Assembly (NCBI RefSeq): GCF_014697375.1
Contig: NZ_JACJRS010000009.1
Span: forward strand, 24,722-88,721
Length of the DNA stretch: 64,000 bases
Direction of reading: 5' to 3'
Source of the DNA: Phormidium sp. FACHB-1136
Lineage (GTDB): Bacteria > Cyanobacteriota > Cyanobacteriia > Phormidesmidales > Phormidesmidaceae
Below are positions 17,308-27,181 of this stretch, piece after piece. The notes beneath the pieces are model-generated. The model was given only the letters and a program-made list of their open reading frames with translations, was not told where the DNA came from and ran no database searches. The number at the start of each line of letters is the position of its first letter. Position 1 is the first letter of the stretch. A program made the translations under genes and the position numbers.

Positions 17308-17913
17308 CTAGCTCCGACCACTCAAAGCCAACTGGGCTTGATGAAGGCTCGCGAAACTGGGCCAGGGCATGGGATCGCCTAGGGGAGAAACTGGCAGGGT
17401 TGGCGGATCCGTCGCCAGGGAAAGGGTGAGATCCAGCGCCGAGAACGCCAGCCATTGGTCAGAGGGGAGCACCCGCACTCGCCCTTGGGTAACCCCTTGG
17501 CAAACGTGGGGAATGGCTAGGGTGGCGGTGAGGCTATAGTCGCCGGGGGGGAGGTCAAAAAAGCAATAGTGGCCATCGCCCCCGGTCAGGGTTTGGTCGG
17601 GTCGGGGCGCGACTAACCTCTGGTTGTGCTCAAAGGTGTTAAAGAGGGACTGGGCTAGGCTAAGGGTTTCGACGGTGGGGGGGCGTCCATCCAGCCGCCG
17701 TTGGTAGTGGATCATCAGTTGGGGATGGTCGGCCAAGGCGTTTTCAAGGATGGTCAAAAAGCGCTGAATACAGTCAACGGGGGCCTGGGTGATCCGCACC
17801 ACCACCTGGGGGAGTCCCTCCTGGGTGGCGGCGTTAATCACCGTGCCTGCAATGGCAACCCGCTGCGGTGCGGCGGCTTGATAGGCGGACGGGTGTACAG
17901 CAGTAGTCAGCAT
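17308..17913 (-). CDS. Carboxypeptidase-regulatory-like (CarbopepD_reg) domain protein
   Basis: The protein has an amino stretch RVAIAGTVINAATQEGLPQVVVRI and, after a helical insert of about 80 residues, LTGGDGHYCFFDLPPGDYSLTATL. Together these are the two halves of a transthyretin-like/CarboxypepD-regulatory beta sandwich (start 'G.V.....G.pl..v.V', end 'd..G.y.f.dlp.G.Y.l'). The domain is usually a structural or carbohydrate-contact module. There is no signal peptide or membrane segment. The gene is isolated, and a function cannot be assigned. In other cyanobacteria similar proteins sometimes flank contractile injection clusters, but none is visible here. Confidence 0.65.
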   Translation of the reverse strand: MLTTAVHPSAYQAAAPQRVAIAGTVINAATQEGLPQVVVRITQAPVDCIQRFLTILENALADHPQLMIHYQRRLDGRPPTVETLSLAQSLFNTFEHNQRLVAPRPDQTLTGGDGHYCFFDLPPGDYSLTATLAIPHVCQGVTQGRVRVLPSDQWLAFSALDLTLSLATDPPTLPVSPLGDPMPWPSFASLHQAQLALSGRS

Positions 17914-18446
17914 GTCCGGTTCTCCCTTATGGTATGGATACGGAACCCAGGCACCGTTTTAGGCCTGCACCGGGGTTCTCCACCTACCACGGTTCAAGGT
18001 TGCTAACGGCCCTGCTGCCCACGGAACGGTAGACCTCAAGATGGGGCAAATCGAGGGGCCAATGGAACGTAAGGGTGCTACGTCACTAACACGGGTTAAG
18101 CGCAAATCGGGCTTGTCTGTCCCCCGATATCAACGAACGGGGAGCCCCCGATCCTGCGGTTGACCCGATGGGGAATCGGGGTTCTCTCATTTGGATTTGG
18201 GATGGGCGATGGTCATCAATGATTTGAACGCGAGGCTGGGGAAAACGAGGCTTAAACCAGTGGGCACACTGGAGAGATAGGAAAACCTTGGCCGAATGGC
18301 TGACAACGGCCTCTAAAACCATCGTAAAGATAGCCTTAACCTAGGTTTATCCTACTGTGAATGGCCGGGTCATGGGCGGAACGTTACGCGAAGTTCGCAT
18401 CCAGGCAAGTGTCACTGCAACAAATGTTGCCAACGGGTAAGCCGCC
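17914..18446. other. Intergenic region with one long hairpin
   Basis: These 533 bases contain no gene I can support. A possible 78-codon minus-strand frame (18086-18322) lacks a ribosome site and looks random. CCCCGAT at 18146-18152 pairs with ATCGGGG at 18175-18181, and an additional CCCCCGAT lies just upstream, so a GC-rich hairpin is likely. The rest looks like decayed or leader sequence. Confidence 0.4.
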
Positions 18447-19241
18447 TTACTCTGGGGTATTGGCAAACCGGGGAAACAGGTGTAGACGATAGCGGTAGAG
18501 CGCGACAGGTTGCCCCAACGCGGCGAGGAAATTAGGATCCTGGGGGGCAAGATAAACGGCGGTAACCTGATCCGCTTCGATGTGATCGCCCAGGTTCCAG
18601 TAGTCTGTGGTGGTTTCAACTTCGTTGAGGTAGGGCACAGCGGTGCCGCGAAACACCTGTTGAAAGCGTTCCGCCGTAATGAAGCGATCCACCTGGGGAG
18701 ACTCCGTAGCCCGTGCCGTGACGGTGGATTCTAGTTGTCGCCCTTGTGCTAGCAGGGTCAACTGCCGATTGGGATGATTGGGGTCTACCTTCACAGTTTT
18801 GACCGCCGCCGCCCCCAGATAAGCCTGGGCCATGTTCAACCCATTGAAGCTACGGTCAGCGATGATGTCGCGCTGAGGCATCACCCTGGGCCAAAATCCG
18901 CTGAGCAGATGGGGGGCTTCTACAAACCTCACCACACAGCTAATGGGCTGATCCACCATGGCTTGGTTGCTCTCAAAACCAGGGGTGACGATGTCTGGAG
19001 CTAGGGGGGCGGCTAAGTCCACTAGGGTACTGGTGAGTTCCCAGGTGCCCTCCAGCCAGTTGGGATAAATCAGATCGCCCTTGGCGGTGGGGAGGGGCAG
19101 CTTTTCCCAGCGGGGGAACTCCTGAAAACGCCCTGCCAGCGGTAACGCCAGGGCATCGCCGCTGCACAACAGCCACACCGTTAACAGCAACACCAGCCAG
19201 GACAAGCGGCGGCGAATCAAAATACGCAGGGTTCGAGGCAT
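18447..19241 (-). CDS. DUF6816-like exported protein
   Basis: A 264-residue protein with an export signal (LSWLVLLLTVWLLCSGDALA, about residues 11-30). The mature part begins LPLAGRFQEFPRWEKLPLP, then DLIYPNWLEGTWELTSTLVD and PDIVTPGFESNQ. This combination is typical of a cyanobacterial/plastid family that I know as DUF6816, thought to be lumenal or periplasmic; its function is unknown. The start is ATG at 19241; the longer reading from 19352 would put 37 residues in front of the signal peptide. It lies just downstream of ilvD on the same strand (114 bases) and may be transcribed with it. Confidence 0.75.
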   Translation of the reverse strand: MPRTLRILIRRRLSWLVLLLTVWLLCSGDALALPLAGRFQEFPRWEKLPLPTAKGDLIYPNWLEGTWELTSTLVDLAAPLAPDIVTPGFESNQAMVDQPISCVVRFVEAPHLLSGFWPRVMPQRDIIADRSFNGLNMAQAYLGAAAVKTVKVDPNHPNRQLTLLAQGRQLESTVTARATESPQVDRFITAERFQQVFRGTAVPYLNEVETTTDYWNLGDHIEADQVTAVYLAPQDPNFLAALGQPVALYRYRLHLFPRFANTPE

Positions 19242-19355
19242 AGTAAGGGCCAAGGACAAGAGAGGGCAGGGCAGGCTCGGAAGCCATTCTACCCCGCCCC
19301 TTTTGTCCCTCGCCGGGATTTTCGTAGGGTAGGCACTGCCCACCCTACACAACGT

Positions 19356-21041
<1,686 letters not shown>

Positions 21042-21141
21042 GATCAATCCTCTAGGTGCAATGCGTTAGAATTTCTATTCCACAGGGTTAGATTTTCCCT
21101 CAAAATTAAGACCATGGGAAAATCGCACTAGATTTATTTAT

Positions 21142-22071
21142 TTGGCTTCTTCCCCGTTCCGCCCATCGTCGCTATTTGAGAGACCTTTGGATACTTCCTC
21201 TGCTGCCCTGCCGGTGCCTCCACCGCCGACGGAAATTACTGCTGAAGCTCTCCTAGAGCGCTACGCCCTCGGAGAAAGAGACTTCCGTAGTGTTCAACTG
21301 ATTGGAGCTAACCTGTCTCGCCAAGATTTGGGAGGAGCCAATTTTCGGCAGGCCGTTCTGCGAGACTGCAATTTCTCTGGGGCCAAGCTGGTCGGGGTCA
21401 ACTTCCGGGAAGCCAAGCTAGCAGAAACCAATTTTTACCAAGCTAACCTCACCCTCAGCAATTTTATTGGAGCCGATCTCACCGAAGCCTCCCTAGTGGA
21501 GGCCGACCTCACCGAGGCGGGGATGCGCAGTGTCAACCTGATTCGCACCAACCTCAGCCGCGCCATCCTGCGGGAGACCAACCTCAACGAGGCCACCTTT
21601 GACCACGCGGTTCTCCCCTATGCCGACCTAACGGAGGCCAGCCTGAGTCGCGCCAAAATGCTGGGCGTGGCCATGCCCCACGCTAACCTCACAAACGCCA
21701 ACCTCACCAGCGCCCTGATGAACGGCATTGGCCTCGAAGAAGCCAGCCTAGTGGGTGCCCTGCTGAGTGGAGCCACCCTGGAAGGGGCCAATCTGCAAGG
21801 GGCCGACCTCAGCCGTGCCAAGATGACAGGGTCCCATTTGGTGAACGTCAACCTGGCCAAGGCCAATCTGCGGGGCACCAACCTAAGCTGGAGCACCCTG
21901 CGCGGATCCAACCTACGGGGGGCCACCCTCTACCGCACCAAGCTCTGCTGGACAAACCTGAGCGGGGCCGATCTCACCGATGCCGTCATGATCAACGCCA
22001 AGCTTGACTACGCCAACCTGCGCCACACCGATGTGCAGGGCACCGTCCTCCCAGATGGGTTCACGCGCTAG
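21142..22071 (+). CDS. Pentapeptide repeat protein
   Basis: From about residue 50 to the end the protein is an almost unbroken run of A(D/N)LXX pentapeptides (for example GANLSRQDLGGANFRQAVLR, GADLTEASLVEADLTEAG, GANLQGADLSRAKMTG). Such repeats form a right-handed quadrilateral beta helix. Roles of this large cyanobacterial group are mostly unknown, except for a few gyrase-protecting or membrane-associated members. No membrane segment or extra domain is seen. The start is TTG at 21142, with no clear ribosome site. The gene converges on the DUF1400 hydrolase. A second, shorter pentapeptide protein lies at 55081-55800. Confidence 0.9.
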   Translation: MASSPFRPSSLFERPLDTSSAALPVPPPPTEITAEALLERYALGERDFRSVQLIGANLSRQDLGGANFRQAVLRDCNFSGAKLVGVNFREAKLAETNFYQANLTLSNFIGADLTEASLVEADLTEAGMRSVNLIRTNLSRAILRETNLNEATFDHAVLPYADLTEASLSRAKMLGVAMPHANLTNANLTSALMNGIGLEEASLVGALLSGATLEGANLQGADLSRAKMTGSHLVNVNLAKANLRGTNLSWSTLRGSNLRGATLYRTKLCWTNLSGADLTDAVMINAKLDYANLRHTDVQGTVLPDGFTR

Positions 22072-22135
22072 GGTGTTTTTTCCCCTTGCCCCTTCACCCC
22101 TTGGCCCTGGATGGGGGTCATTCTGAGCATGGAAG

Positions 22136-24055
22136 TTAAGGCACGGCTGGCTTGCCATCGGAGGTCTGGGCTTGCATGGGCCAGCGCTGGGGTGTGGTGG
22201 GCCAGGGGAGGGCCACCACGGTGGGCGGGGTGGTGCGCAGATAGGCGAGCATCTGACGCTGGAGCGTGTGGAACTGATTCTGCCACAACATCGACTGGAG
22301 CCGTAGTAGGGAGGATGGGTAGCTCAGGCGGCTGGCCCGCTGGTAATCGGTTTGGTGTTGCAACCTAGGCCAAGTGAGCAACTGATGCGGTAGGGTTTGG
22401 GTCAGGCCCAGGGCCAACTCTGGGGTAGAAAAGGCCTCGGCATAGCTGGGGGAAAGAAAGCCAACGTAGTCCTCGGCCTGATTGGTTTGCTGCAAAATAA
22501 AACTGAGGCTGAGGCCCTGCAAAAACACCCGGAGATTACTGGTTTTGGCATTGGGTAGGGCAGGCATGAAAGGGATGGCTTGCAGGTTGGGGTTCAGGTT
22601 TTCCGGGTCACCCACACTGAGGTGGGATCCTCCCAGGGCCGTAATTAGATACTTTGGCCCCGCCAATTGGGTGAAGGGGCCAAGCTGCTGTGCCGCCATC
22701 GGGGTCACACTGTCCTGGGTGCCTGCCAACATGAGGGTGGGGACGGTCACTTGGCTGAGGCCCCTTTCCCCAAACAATAGCCCGGTGAGGGGGTTAGTCA
22801 AAATCAACTGCTGAACCCGATCATCGCGCAGGTTGGCATACTTCACAGGCAGATCTAGGGCGGCACACTGAAACCAATCCGAGGGCGACAGACGCACGGG
22901 ATCCACCTGTGCGCAGGCTTGATCCAGCAGCCGCAGATCCAGCGGTGCTCCCGCCAAGGCCAGCCCCGTATACCCTCCGAGGGAATGGCCGATCACGGTG
23001 ACTTGGCTGGTGTTGAGGCGGCCCCGCAGGCTGTAGGAATAGCGATTTAGGCGCTCCAGCCGATCTAAAACGTAGCTAATGTCTCGCGGACGATCCAAAA
23101 ATTCCGTGGCGGGCAACACACGGCTGCCCGGACTCTTAGCCGATTGGTCTGCCTTAGGCAACGACAACAGCGCCGCTACATTGCTGCCCGGATGCTCCAC
23201 CGACACCACCGTGAGCCCATGGGAAGCCAAATGTTCGGCTAGGTAGGCCATAAAGCGGCGGTCGGCCCCAAACCCGTGGGACAAGACCACCAGCGGGCCG
23301 TGGGTGTCTCGACTCCAGTAAATATCCACCGGAATGCGGCGATTGCGCTCTCGATCCCGCAGTAGCATTTCCCAATGCTCCACTGCCGAAGACCCGGTCG
23401 AGAAGGGATTCACCGTGCTAGGTGGCCCAACCTCGTTGACGGGGGGGGACATTTCCCGCCGCAAAATGTGCCCCAGTAGGGTGCTTTCCCGCTGGGAGAG
23501 ATAAAACTGGGATGCCCAGGCCACCCAAGCCCCCACATCCACCTCCAGGCTGTCTTGGGGCAACTGCCGCAGCACCGCCATCACCGTAGGAGGCATCTCT
23601 AGGGTCGAGACCTGCTCTAGCGCCTGCTGGAGATCCGTCGGATTCAGGTTCGGCACGAGGGCTTGCAGGGTGGCTAGCAGGGGAGTGCCGCCGGGAGTAT
23701 GCAAAATCTCATCGACAATCACCTGGCCCACCGCCGGGTCTACGGCCAGTTCGCTGTTAAGGGTGGCCTGCATCTGGGCATTGAGGAGGGGCCGATAAAG
23801 GCTGAGTTCTTTGGGGATCTGCCCCGTTGCCGCAAAGGTTTCCAGATCCGCCACGCGCAGGGTCTTAGATAGCGGCCCCCAGCGTAGGGTAAGGAACTCC
23901 GTCGCCGCTGCCCCTTGCCCCCAACTCACCCCCGCCACCACTAGGGCCACCCCAAGGGCCGCCCGCCACCAACCTTTGCCCAGTTGGCGGTGGAAACGTA
24001 GGCAGGGGGATTGAATCACAGTCACCACACCAGCAGAACTATCGTTTAGGGGCAA
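22136..24055 (-). CDS. DUF1400 / alpha-beta hydrolase (PAF-acetylhydrolase-like), exported
   Basis: The amino end has an export signal (WWRAALGVALVVAGVSWGQGAAA), followed by DUF1400 (about residues 50-190: EFLTLRWGPLSKTLRVADLETFA and so on), a domain that precedes hydrolases in cyanobacteria. The hydrolase begins at RIPVDIYWSRDTHGPLVVLSHGFGADRRF, where HGF forms the oxyanion region. The nucleophile elbow is GHSLGG (TVIGHSLGGYTGLALAG), and the late GTQDSVTP and GGSHLS supply the likely acid and histidine. It is therefore probably an active periplasmic lipase or esterase; the substrate is unknown. It is 639 residues long. Its start faces the left border of the island. Confidence 0.88.
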   Translation of the reverse strand: MPLNDSSAGVVTVIQSPCLRFHRQLGKGWWRAALGVALVVAGVSWGQGAAATEFLTLRWGPLSKTLRVADLETFAATGQIPKELSLYRPLLNAQMQATLNSELAVDPAVGQVIVDEILHTPGGTPLLATLQALVPNLNPTDLQQALEQVSTLEMPPTVMAVLRQLPQDSLEVDVGAWVAWASQFYLSQRESTLLGHILRREMSPPVNEVGPPSTVNPFSTGSSAVEHWEMLLRDRERNRRIPVDIYWSRDTHGPLVVLSHGFGADRRFMAYLAEHLASHGLTVVSVEHPGSNVAALLSLPKADQSAKSPGSRVLPATEFLDRPRDISYVLDRLERLNRYSYSLRGRLNTSQVTVIGHSLGGYTGLALAGAPLDLRLLDQACAQVDPVRLSPSDWFQCAALDLPVKYANLRDDRVQQLILTNPLTGLLFGERGLSQVTVPTLMLAGTQDSVTPMAAQQLGPFTQLAGPKYLITALGGSHLSVGDPENLNPNLQAIPFMPALPNAKTSNLRVFLQGLSLSFILQQTNQAEDYVGFLSPSYAEAFSTPELALGLTQTLPHQLLTWPRLQHQTDYQRASRLSYPSSLLRLQSMLWQNQFHTLQRQMLAYLRTTPPTVVALPWPTTPQRWPMQAQTSDGKPAVP

Positions 24056-24116
24056 GTATCGTTTAGGGGACGGTAACCAGGGCCAGAAGGTTGCACCGCC
24101 AATTTTCTCTAACGAT

Positions 24117-24202
24117 TAGCTTAATCCTTCCGTTCGTGCAGCACTGCGATCATTAACCCCACTTAATGATCGCAGTGCTGCACGAACGGAAGGATTAAGC
24201 TA
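24117..24202. repeat. Perfect 40-bp inverted repeat with 6-base loop
   Basis: The arm at 24117-24156 (starts TAGCTTAATCCTTCC, ends GCGATCATTAA) is followed by CCCCAC and then its exact reverse complement at 24163-24202. It lies between the terminator of the IS110-type gene and the start of the DUF1400 hydrolase. A perfect arm of this length is far more than a terminator needs. It may be an end of the element, a folded recombination site, or a recent inverted duplication. Confidence 0.95.
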
Positions 24203-24210
24203 GCGCGGCG

Positions 24211-24237
24211 CAAAAAAGCCCCCGACGGTGCGGGGGC
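24211..24237 (-). terminator. Terminator of the IS110-type operon
   Basis: On the minus strand GCCCCCG and CGGGGGC form a 7-bp stem around a 6-base loop, followed by TTTTTT. It lies 28 bases after the stop codon of the IS110-type gene, as expected for the end of the left operon. Confidence 0.85.
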
Positions 24238-24265
24238 ATACCTGATATTTTTTGAGCGATCCGGA

Positions 24266-25459
24266 CTACAGGGTAGCCAGCAAGTCTCGATAGAGGTCTT
24301 TAACGATTCGGGATGCCACCTTCATCACGGCCTGATTGTGGGGCATCTCTCCAAGCTGGTGATAGTAGTCGTAATGCTGTCGGAGTCTGGGCGGCTGGGC
24401 CAGTCGCCCCCCAATGATCACGATCTTGGTTTTGACGTGCAGATATAGTGCCGTGCGCCCCAGCTTCGAGCCAGCGGCCCGCTGTTCGCTAATTTGGCCG
24501 GACTGATAGAGTCGAGTCCCATTCCCTAGGGCCAGCCGGAAAGCCCCTAGGCTCTTGTCTCGGCGGTGGTAGCGCCCTTCGACTTTGGCACTGGGGAGGC
24601 GAATTTTGATGGGCTTGCCATCCTCAAGGAACTGGCTAAACGGGTGGATGCGGCTCAGCAGAACGGCCCGCGTCATGGGGCCAAAGCCAAACTTATCAAA
24701 CACGGCTTGATAGGCGGCAAACTCTGGGGCGGAGACCAGGGCGTCGATCCTCTCCTCCATGGGGAACTGCTGGCGCTCGAGGTCGCAGACCTGGGTAGCG
24801 AGGGCAACGCTAAGACCTGACAGGCCAGACCCGATAGTTTCGTCTAGACTGGCCTGTCGCTGGGTGGCTCCTCGGACTTTCTCCCCTGCTAGGAAGCGCC
24901 ACAGCGCCGGGGGTGACGCCTGGAGCCATTCCCTATTCTGTTGGGGCTTCGTGCCGGATTTGGTGCGGCAAGCCTCCGGCCATTCGTAGCTCAGTAGTTG
25001 CCATAGGCGATTTTGTTGGGCATTGATCGCCCTAGAAAGGGTCTGATGCTGCAAGGTGAGGTTCCTAAGTTCCTCGGCGTACTCACTCAGAAATGCCGAA
25101 GGATCGCCCTGGTTCATGGCCCCGTAGATGGCGAGAAAGGCCGCGTCGTAGCGGTCGCTCTTGGAGGCGATACCAGCGTACTCCTTCAGGGCGCGAACTC
25201 GCTTGGGATTGACTCTCAACACGGTTTTACCGTTGGCCTTGAGGGTGTCTACCCAGATTCGAGAATAGTCCCCGGTTGGTTCGATGATGTAGCAGTCTCC
25301 TAGGTCTAGGAGCTTGCGGACGCCGTCGCTATTGGACAGCAGTGGAACGGGGGTATAGCTTCTAGCGAATGCTCCCAGGTCGGAGGGAACACTATCGCCG
25401 TCAAGCTTGCAGCAGAGAATAGAAGCCTTAGCGACTTCAACACCGATGATGGTTGGCAT
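24266..25459 (-). CDS. IS110 family transposase/recombinase (DEDD type)
   Basis: IS110 enzymes combine an N-terminal RuvC-like DEDD domain with a C-terminal Tnp20 domain carrying a catalytic serine, and several are guided by a structured bridge RNA from the element's non-coding end. Here E8 (GVEVAKAS) replaces the usual first Asp; E60 (YIIEPTGDY), D102 and D105 (KSDRYDAA) supply the rest. The C-terminal part has the helix-hairpin-helix segment FGPMTRAVLLSRIHPF and a candidate serine at S320 (RLYQSGQISEQRAAGSK). It is full length (397 residues), so probably active. It is last in the left operon, with a terminator after it and a gene-free structured region directly before it, which suggests that it belongs to the island rather than being a later IS insertion. 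The Asp-to-Glu change is unusual and not proven to be tolerated. Confidence 0.85.
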   Translation of the reverse strand: MPTIIGVEVAKASILCCKLDGDSVPSDLGAFARSYTPVPLLSNSDGVRKLLDLGDCYIIEPTGDYSRIWVDTLKANGKTVLRVNPKRVRALKEYAGIASKSDRYDAAFLAIYGAMNQGDPSAFLSEYAEELRNLTLQHQTLSRAINAQQNRLWQLLSYEWPEACRTKSGTKPQQNREWLQASPPALWRFLAGEKVRGATQRQASLDETIGSGLSGLSVALATQVCDLERQQFPMEERIDALVSAPEFAAYQAVFDKFGFGPMTRAVLLSRIHPFSQFLEDGKPIKIRLPSAKVEGRYHRRDKSLGAFRLALGNGTRLYQSGQISEQRAAGSKLGRTALYLHVKTKIVIIGGRLAQPPRLRQHYDYYHQLGEMPHNQAVMKVASRIVKDLYRDLLATL

Positions 25460-25740
25460 AAATCAAACTACCTGTATCGCAATCCGTTTTAGCTCCGGGG
25501 CTGTGAGCCACCGTTTAGCACGTCGTTCTCAGATCGGTGAGTCGATTACCGCCTAGTGGGTGGCTCCGGGCTGTTTGGCAACATCTAAAGAGCGTGAAGA
25601 CGCGGATTAAGCTCAGCCCCAGCCCGGAGGCAAAGAGACTTAGGGCTCCGGGGTTGGAATCCGGGGCCGTGCAAGCCTCCCGCGACACTCCCCACGGTGG
25701 GGAATGTTTCGGCCCTTGGCAGGGGCCATCATCAGGCGGG
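25460..25740 (-). ncRNA. Candidate structured (bridge-type) RNA upstream of the IS110-type gene
   Basis: 281 gene-free bases directly precede the IS110-type start. They hold many perfect stems: GAGCCACC 25505-25512 with GGTGGCTC 25559-25566; CTCCGGGCT 25564-25572 with AGCCCGGAG 25621-25629; an alternative CCCGGAG 25623-25629 with CTCCGGG 25646-25652; GCGTGAAGACGC near 25593; TCCCCA-CGG-TGGGGA at 25689-25703; GGCCC 25711-25715 with GGGCC 25723-25727. The motif GCTCCGGG occurs three times. Studied IS110-group elements encode their guide RNA in this position, upstream of the recombinase and on the same strand. The function, ends and strand here are inferred. Confidence 0.5.
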
Positions 25741-26283
25741 TTAATAGGGGAGATCGGGTTCTTCCTGGGGGCGAACCTCGATAGGGATTCCGTCTTCTGG
25801 CACAAAGAAGACTCGGCGATCATCGCCCTGGAGGTCTAGGGGCTCACGCTCAATCACTAGGGACTGAATGAGCTGGGTTAAGCGGTCAATGATGGTGATT
25901 CGGGGGTCGTCTTCGTGAGAGATGAACTGCTCGTCGTTGAGCAGGGCGGCGATGTCTACCAGTTCTCTCAGGGCGTTCATGGCCCAGGGTTCGATGGTGG
26001 GGTTATTGGTCATCGGGGTTTCCTCTAGGAGTTCACAATCGAAGATTGAGAGCCAGCGGCGTAGGTTGGCTAGATACTCGCTGCGGGGCATCTCTAGCAG
26101 GTGACATTCGGCAACGTGGTTCAGGGAGCGCATCAGACTGTCTGGGTCTCGCCCCTGGTGCTCAGTGCTGCCACTGGCAAGTTCATCGGCCAGATAGGAT
26201 GCCGTGAATCCCGCCTTGGCCAGGGCGAGGGCGATCCGTTCAGGAACTTGGTTATTCGGCGTGGGATTCGGGGGTGTTGTCAT
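25741..26283 (-). CDS. Hypothetical protein of the left island operon
   Basis: About 180 residues, acidic, probably helical (NQVPERIALALAKAGFTAS, ADELASG, NALRELVDIAALLNDEQF, ITIIDRLTQLIQSLVIE). The first part, with ERIALALAKAGFTASYLADEL, could be a small helical DNA-contact or protein-contact unit, but I recognise no family. I place the start at ATG 26283, which overlaps the end of the upstream gene by 32 bases; a start at 26307 is also possible. It is followed directly by the candidate structured RNA. Confidence 0.6.
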   Translation of the reverse strand: MTTPPNPTPNNQVPERIALALAKAGFTASYLADELASGSTEHQGRDPDSLMRSLNHVAECHLLEMPRSEYLANLRRWLSIFDCELLEETPMTNNPTIEPWAMNALRELVDIAALLNDEQFISHEDDPRITIIDRLTQLIQSLVIEREPLDLQGDDRRVFFVPEDGIPIEVRPQEEPDLPY

Positions 26284-26464
26284 AGGTGTAGAGGGGATAG
26301 CGGGCATGAAGGGCGGCTTGTTGCTCTAGGCGGGCCTTGTTGAGTAGTTGGGCCTGATCTCGCAGGTAGGCGAGGTCTGGCAAGGACATGGAGCGCATCT
26401 CCTTGAGAATTTCACTCATAGCGCGGTCTTTGGGGGTGATGTATTCGGCGTGTCCGGTGTTCAT
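26252..26464 (-). CDS. Small hypothetical protein, 70 residues
   Basis: A helical protein (SEILKEMRSMSLPDLAYLRDQAQLLNKARLEQQAALHARYP) of unknown function. Its ATG at 26464 overlaps the TGA of the upstream gene as ATGA, which fixes the start and indicates translational coupling. No membrane segment or cysteine is present. Confidence 0.65.
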   Translation of the reverse strand: MNTGHAEYITPKDRAMSEILKEMRSMSLPDLAYLRDQAQLLNKARLEQQAALHARYPLYTYDNTPESHAE

Positions 26465-26790
26465 TGCCAGGTTTCCTCCATGCGAAATTTCATTTTGATG
26501 GCCTCTGCCGATCCGTTGGCTTGGCACATTGCCCGCCAAAACAGGCCCGCGTAGACGATGGACGAAAACCGCCCAATCTCTTTTCTAGTGGCACAGTCCA
26601 CCACTCGATAAACTTTCTGAGGCAGGGGCGGGGGCATCTTGGTTTCTAGGCGCTGAGCTAGCTTTTCCGCCAGTTCACGTTTGCGCAGGTGCTTGCCAAC
26701 CCCATGAACGTTTGCCCATTTGATGCCGTGACGGTCGGCGATCTCTTGTAGGCGGGGTAGGCGTAGGGTCATCAATTCTTCTTGGGTCAT
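26461..26790 (-). CDS. Small protein with SAP/Rho-N-like amino end
   Basis: 109 residues. The amino half (MTLRLPRLQEIADRHGIKWA, GKHLRKRELAEKLAQRL) has the helix-turn-helix pattern of SAP or Rho N-terminal modules, which usually touch nucleic acids. The second half has VYRVVDCATRKEIGRFSSIV and a helix ending in MKFRMEETWQ. The start codon overlaps the stop of the upstream coiled-coil gene as ATGA. A DNA-binding accessory role is possible, but this is inference from a weak pattern. Confidence 0.6.
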   Translation of the reverse strand: MTQEELMTLRLPRLQEIADRHGIKWANVHGVGKHLRKRELAEKLAQRLETKMPPPLPQKVYRVVDCATRKEIGRFSSIVYAGLFWRAMCQANGSAEAIKMKFRMEETWQ

Positions 26791-26981
26791 AGGGTCTCCT
26801 TCTGCTGTAGTTCGCCTATCTCGCTCTCCAGGTCTGCCACACGCCGCCGAAGCTGACTGATATTGACGGCTCGACGGCGGTTGACTTCAGCCAGGTCGTT
26901 TATGCGGTCTTGTTGACCGAGAACCATTAGCTCAATTTTGGTGATTCGCCGAGCCATGGCCTCTAGGGCGTCTTCGGTCAT
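26787..26981 (-). CDS. Small coiled-coil protein, 64 residues
   Basis: Nearly the whole protein is a heptad-type helix (ARRITKIELMVLGQQDRIND, QLRRRVADLESEIGELQQKE). It overlaps both neighbours by ATGA junctions. It resembles the next upstream protein in design, and the two may pair. The function is unknown. Confidence 0.6.
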   Translation of the reverse strand: MTEDALEAMARRITKIELMVLGQQDRINDLAEVNRRRAVNISQLRRRVADLESEIGELQQKETL

Positions 26982-27181
26982 AGGTGCGCCTCCTCCAGGT
27001 CGTCAATCCGGCCTTTGGCGGCTTCTAATTCGATGTTGTGCTGTACCAGGGTCATGCGGTAGCACTCAAGCTTCTGCTCTAGGGCGGCGATGTCTAGCAG
27101 GGCTTTGACTAGCAGATCCTCTACCGCGCCTAGTCGGGCTTCATCTTCGGTCATGGGCCAGGTGCCTGTTTTTTCAGTCAT
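26978..27181 (-). CDS. Small coiled-coil protein, 67 residues
   Basis: The protein has helical heptads (LGAVEDLLVKALLDIAALEQ, LECYRMTLVQHNIELEAAKG). ATG at 27181 overlaps the TGA of a 9-codon leader frame as ATGA, which makes this the likely start; longer readings begin in the promoter region. It is the first full gene of the left operon. The function is unknown. Confidence 0.6.
   Translation of the reverse strand: MTEKTGTWPMTEDEARLGAVEDLLVKALLDIAALEQKLECYRMTLVQHNIELEAAKGRIDDLEEAHL

Noticed and set aside
18086..18322. 78-codon minus-strand frame in an intergenic region
   Set aside because: It has no ribosome site, random-looking composition, and lies over a GC hairpin.
24042..24075. Tandem TATCGTTTAGGGG copies before the DUF1400 hydrolase
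   Set aside because: The two copies are short and imperfect beyond 13 bases; they could be promoter elements, but nothing shows this.
24266..25459. The IS110-type gene as an ordinary recent IS insertion
   Set aside because: It is last in a tightly packed operon, with the operon's own terminator behind it, and no interrupted gene or target duplication is visible. It cannot be fully excluded, because the upstream gene ends exactly where the structured region begins.
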